This document shows, in pieces, positions 61,453-64,000 of a stretch of DNA of 64,000 bases. Each line of letters opens with the position of its first letter. Within the stretch, counting starts at the first letter, position 1. The position numbers and the translations under genes are program-made. The notes beneath the pieces are model-generated. The model worked only from the letters and a program-made list of their open reading frames with translations. It was not told the DNA's origin and searched no databases. The stretch is from Bacteroidales bacterium (GTDB lineage Bacteria > Bacteroidota > Bacteroidia > Bacteroidales > P3): the NCBI GenBank assembly GCA_017616895.1, contig JAFZXE010000005.1, forward strand, positions 1 through 64,000. Reading direction: 5' to 3'.

Positions 61453-61803
61453 TTATTTGTCGGCGGTTCCGGCGGCCAGCGCTCTACGACCCGCATCGGT
61501 CATCAACCCTCGTGCCTCCAGGTCAGCGCAGTGCTTTCGGTTCAGTTCCGTCCAATGGCTGCCTTTGCGTCTTGGGGAGAGGCGTTGAGCGAGGCGTCCG
61601 TCGGGCAGCCGCTTGCAGGTGGAGTCAATCCATCCAAAACAGAGTGCTTCTTCGACTATGTCAATATATCTTATCGCCCCATCCCGCACCGCTTTCGAGC
61701 GGTTGCTCACCACCCAGCAATGGTTGGCCGAGGTGTGGTTGGCTTGCAGCCACTCGCGCAGTTGGCTGCGATTGTCATATTCCAACAGGACGTCTATCTC
61801 CAT
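61453..61803 (-). CDS. YdeI/OmpD-associated family protein, short form
   Basis: The 116-residue protein shows the family's central block VEEALCFGWIDS (about residues 50-61), followed by SPRRKGSHWTELNRKH and a GLMTDAGRRAL segment. Full-length members are about 190 residues and have a further C-terminal helix pair, absent here, so this is a naturally short member or a truncation. Relatives are annotated as bacteriocin-protection or YdeI-like; the role is unknown. It is closely spaced with both neighbours. Confidence 0.8.
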   Translation of the reverse strand: MEIDVLLEYDNRSQLREWLQANHTSANHCWVVSNRSKAVRDGAIRYIDIVEEALCFGWIDSTCKRLPDGRLAQRLSPRRKGSHWTELNRKHCADLEARGLMTDAGRRALAAGTADK

Positions 61804-61808
61804 GTGGT

Positions 61809-62306
61809 TTATTGATTGAATGATGCCTTATATCTGGGCAACAGATATTTCCAAATAACGACAATATTGGCGACACCTATCAAACCGAACAACCCGCGAG
61901 CCGCTGCTTCGGGCATTAGCAGTCGGATGCCGTTCATGTCGCCGCCACCAAACAAACCGCACAGCACACACAAATACAGCGGGTCGATAAGCAGCAGCGC
62001 AAGCGTCACATACCACATTGCAGCCTTCAGCATTTCGCTCCTGGAGGAACATATCCGTTTGCTCAGCAGCACCAATATCCAAGCCGTCGCGAAAGTCGCC
62101 ACCGCGCCGGCAATGCAGAATATGCCCATCTGTGGGTTAGTCATCTGATACGAAAAGACATCAATCTGCAGCCCCAAGCCCATGAATCTTATGCTCTTGA
62201 ACACTCCGAGCGCCAGCGCCACCAGCAGGTGTGCCCCCTCGTGGATTACGTAGTAAACCACTACGGCGGCCAGAATACCGATATATTGTCTTGTACGTTT
62301 CGTCAT
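61809..62306 (-). CDS. Membrane HExxH metalloprotease-like protein (M50-like)
   Basis: The 165-residue protein has 4-5 predicted membrane helices and HEGAH at residues 22-26 in the first helix, the zinc motif of site-2 protease-like (M50) proteins. A second conserved NP/DG motif in a later helix is not obvious; DMNG lies near 122. It could be a small intramembrane protease or an inactive relative. Its ATG directly abuts the flavodoxin gene stop (no gap), so the genes are co-translated. Confidence 0.65.
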   Translation of the reverse strand: MTKRTRQYIGILAAVVVYYVIHEGAHLLVALALGVFKSIRFMGLGLQIDVFSYQMTNPQMGIFCIAGAVATFATAWILVLLSKRICSSRSEMLKAAMWYVTLALLLIDPLYLCVLCGLFGGGDMNGIRLLMPEAAARGLFGLIGVANIVVIWKYLLPRYKASFNQ

Positions 62307-63152
62307 CTATCGTATTACCTTGGTGAAGACGGGAGTCTCGCCCTCGAGGACGGTCACATACACCTGCAGCTCGCCGGCGGGCGGCATGTCGGCCTTTGCC
62401 TCGCGCGGCTTGTCCATTGCGACGAACAGATATTCCGTGCCGTTGGGGATGGTGCGCACCGCCACGCTCTTCGCCTCGGCGTTCAGCATCGGATAGCCAT
62501 CCACGGCGGTGTCGAATATGGCGGCCTCGTCGGCGCTGACATCGTGCATGTCGCCGAAGTCGGGCAGCGGAGTGTATTCGCCCTCGATGAATCCGCCAGC
62601 CTTCAGGAACTCCTCAACCTCCTTGGGCATGGCTTCCAGACGCGCGGCACGCACGCCATAGCCGGGCAGCACCTCGGCGTTGGGCTGCTTCGCTGCGAGG
62701 TCTTTGGCGCTGCTCTCAAGTCCGCCGCTGCCGAAAGTGCAGAACGGCACCACCTTCTTGCCGCTCAAGTCGGCCTGGTTGAGCCACGCAGCCACCGGCG
62801 GTGCGTAGGTGCCGAACCACACGGGATAGCCGATGAAAATCACGTCATACTGCGAAATGTCGGCAGTAAGCGGCTGAATCTCGGGCTTCACGCCCAGCTC
62901 GCGCTCCTGTATGCAACGCTCGATGGTGGCTTGGAAGTCGCCGTCGTAAGGCTGAGTGGCTACAATCTCCTCGATGTCAGCGTTCAGCAGGTTAGCAATC
63001 TGCTCGGCGACCGCCTTTGTGTTGGAGGTCTGCGAGTAGTAGAGCACCAGATATTTGGGCGATTCGTCCTTCGGCGCCTCTTTCTTCTGTCCGCACGACA
63101 CGGCAAGCATAGCCGTCGCCGCAACAATGGTCATAAGTTTAATGTGTTTCAT
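62307..63152 (-). CDS. Flavodoxin-domain lipoprotein
   Basis: The 281-residue protein has a lipobox AVSCG (lipidated cysteine 20), then a long-chain flavodoxin domain (Flavodoxin_4 type). LVLYYSQTSNTKAVAEQIA near 35-53 is the FMN phosphate loop, IGYPVWFGTYAPPV near 105-118 the second loop, and FGSGGLESS near 139-147. The C-terminal 80 residues are an additional beta-rich part. Unlike cytosolic flavodoxins it would work on the outer side of the inner membrane, perhaps as an exported electron carrier or quinone-type reductase. Start of a compact operon with a promoter at 63253-63260. Confidence 0.85.
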   Translation of the reverse strand: MKHIKLMTIVAATAMLAVSCGQKKEAPKDESPKYLVLYYSQTSNTKAVAEQIANLLNADIEEIVATQPYDGDFQATIERCIQERELGVKPEIQPLTADISQYDVIFIGYPVWFGTYAPPVAAWLNQADLSGKKVVPFCTFGSGGLESSAKDLAAKQPNAEVLPGYGVRAARLEAMPKEVEEFLKAGGFIEGEYTPLPDFGDMHDVSADEAAIFDTAVDGYPMLNAEAKSVAVRTIPNGTEYLFVAMDKPREAKADMPPAGELQVYVTVLEGETPVFTKVIR

Positions 63153-63252
63153 ATCTATTTGTATTTTAATTTGTTATTATCTTGGTTTGCATTTGCCGTT
63201 GCGTGAGCCGCAACGCACTCAGGGCGATAACGGTTCGTGGCTAATCGGTTTG

Positions 63253-63260
63253 CAAAGATA
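63253..63260 (-). promoter_or_regulatory. Bacteroidota -7 promoter element for flavodoxin operon (TATCTTTG)
   Basis: TATCTTTG on the minus strand stands about 100 bases before the flavodoxin ATG. The leader contains a 7-bp stem (CGTTGCG at 63197-63203 with 63209-63215, loop of five). Confidence 0.65.
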
Positions 63261-63274
63261 GGCAAATTTTGTCA

Positions 63275-64000
63275 TCAAGGCACGCCCGGAGGCCCAGTCG
63301 CCACCGAAACGCCCACAAACCCGTCGTTTTGAGTCATCGCCGACGGCCAGCGGGCAGTCAGGGATTGGCGGTTGGTGGTGGCGTTCACGCTATCGAGCAG
63401 CGATAGGGCAGAGTCTTCGCCCTCCGACACCGCCACAACCGTACTGTCCGACGCCGACCCGCTCTTCTCGTTCCGCCAGAAAGCATACACATACAGCGCG
63501 TCGCCCTGCCACTCCGCAGGCACCGCCACCGTCGTGTTCGTCGCTTGCGAAGTCGCCACGTCATAGTGCGTCTGCCCAACCGCTCGAGTGTAGTTATACA
63601 CCGTCATCGTCAGTTTCAACCCGTGGTTCGTCGGGCGAAACCAACTCACCTTCACACCATTCTCCTCACGCTCAACCACAACCCCCTGCGGCCTTGTCAG
63701 CGGCCCGCGAGCCGTCCGCACCTTCAGCGGGTCAATCAACCCGTCCCTCGTCAGAGCCTCCCCATACACCTGCTTCACTATGTTCGCCCTCTGCGAAATA
63801 CTCTTGTTGTACTCGCGGTAGCCCACCTTATACACATCCCCCAGCGACCGCACATACGACGATGCCAGCGCAAACCTTGTCCTGTGCTCCGTCTGTGCCG
63901 CCGTCCGCGGGTTACGTACACTCTCAGGCCGCGACCGCACCCGCAGCATGCCCCGCACCTCATATTGAATAATACCCCCCACCATCCCTGTGAAGTAAAG
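63275..64000 (-). CDS. DUF6266 family protein, 5' end outside the window
   Basis: At least 236 residues. The protein matches DUF6266: MVGGIIQYEVRGMLRVRSRP at the visible start, NPRTAAQTEHRTRFALASSY near 22-41, and later beta-rich fibronectin-like segments (VKVSWFRPTN near 110-119). The codons before the ATG at 63985 remain open to the window edge and encode LYFTG, which precedes MVGG in relatives, so the true start lies beyond 64000. Function unknown. The codons are GC-rich. It is related in general pattern to the gene at 30856-31590. Confidence 0.7.
   Translation of the reverse strand, partial: LYFTGMVGGIIQYEVRGMLRVRSRPESVRNPRTAAQTEHRTRFALASSYVRSLGDVYKVGYREYNKSISQRANIVKQVYGEALTRDGLIDPLKVRTARGPLTRPQGVVVEREENGVKVSWFRPTNHGLKLTMTVYNYTRAVGQTHYDVATSQATNTTVAVPAEWQGDALYVYAFWRNEKSGSASDSTVVAVSEGEDSALSLLDSVNATTNRQSLTARWPSAMTQNDGFVGVSVATGPPGVP

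Overview
The window comes from a member of the Bacteroidota, most likely an uncultured gut- or rumen-type Bacteroidales. The sequence support is: Bacteroidota-type promoters (a TAnnTTTG element at -7) before several genes; lipoproteins with SPII lipoboxes; two secreted proteins ending in type IX secretion (T9SS) type A sorting domains; ATP-type PEP carboxykinase; ClpC, DprA, AsmA-like and DUF6266-type proteins. The genus is inference only. Base composition changes sharply: about 4-29 kb is AT-rich and looks acquired, while about 41-49 kb is GC-rich with strongly C-ending codons.

Layout. 1-7.3 kb: a defence-like island with a DUF3990/partner pair (toxin-antitoxin-like), a Septu-like ATPase plus HNH pair, and two unfamiliar proteins, one with PD-(D/E)XK-like and PIN-like signatures. 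7.8-20.8 kb: a surface polysaccharide (capsule/EPS) operon, all on +, with pyruvyl transferase, Wzx flippase, kdsA-kdsC-kdsD, a CMP-sugar synthetase, EpsG-type polymerase, glycosyltransferases, an aminotransferase, the initiating phosphoglycosyl transferase and a WbuC cupin. It makes and activates Kdo or a close relative and places it in an exported glycan. 21-29.8 kb: a second defence-like island whose core is a tight four-gene operon (large AAA ATPase, HNH nuclease, ParA-like ATPase, HD-domain protein). It is cut at its 3' end by what looks like a deletion junction with a RecG/AlbA-type remnant.

30-34.5 kb: a sigma-like and a DUF6266-like gene, an aminotransferase carrying an in-frame 3 x 45 bp tandem repeat, and long repeat-rich spacers. 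34.5-49.3 kb: mostly housekeeping genes (dprA, clpC, NUDIX, pyrE, hpt, AsmA-like, pckA) with small lipoproteins. A 113-nt nested hairpin lies in the leader of one lipoprotein gene, and pckA is fused in frame to a DUF4234-type membrane protein. 49.4-52.2 kb: three minus-strand genes separated by three copies of a 36-bp repeat, which looks like a cassette array. 54.1-57.5 kb: a cobalamin riboswitch followed by two T9SS-exported proteins. 57.5-64 kb: minus-strand genes for a CPBP protease, an M28 peptidase, a CAT-like acetyltransferase, a YdeI-like protein, an HExxH membrane protein and a flavodoxin lipoprotein, then a DUF6266 protein cut by the window edge.

A striking feature throughout is the number of unrelated short tandem repeats in spacers, mostly with periods of 7, 8-9 or 11 bp. 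Some extend into coding sequence at protein N-termini or as in-frame inserts. No rRNA, tRNA, CRISPR array or complete insertion sequence was seen.
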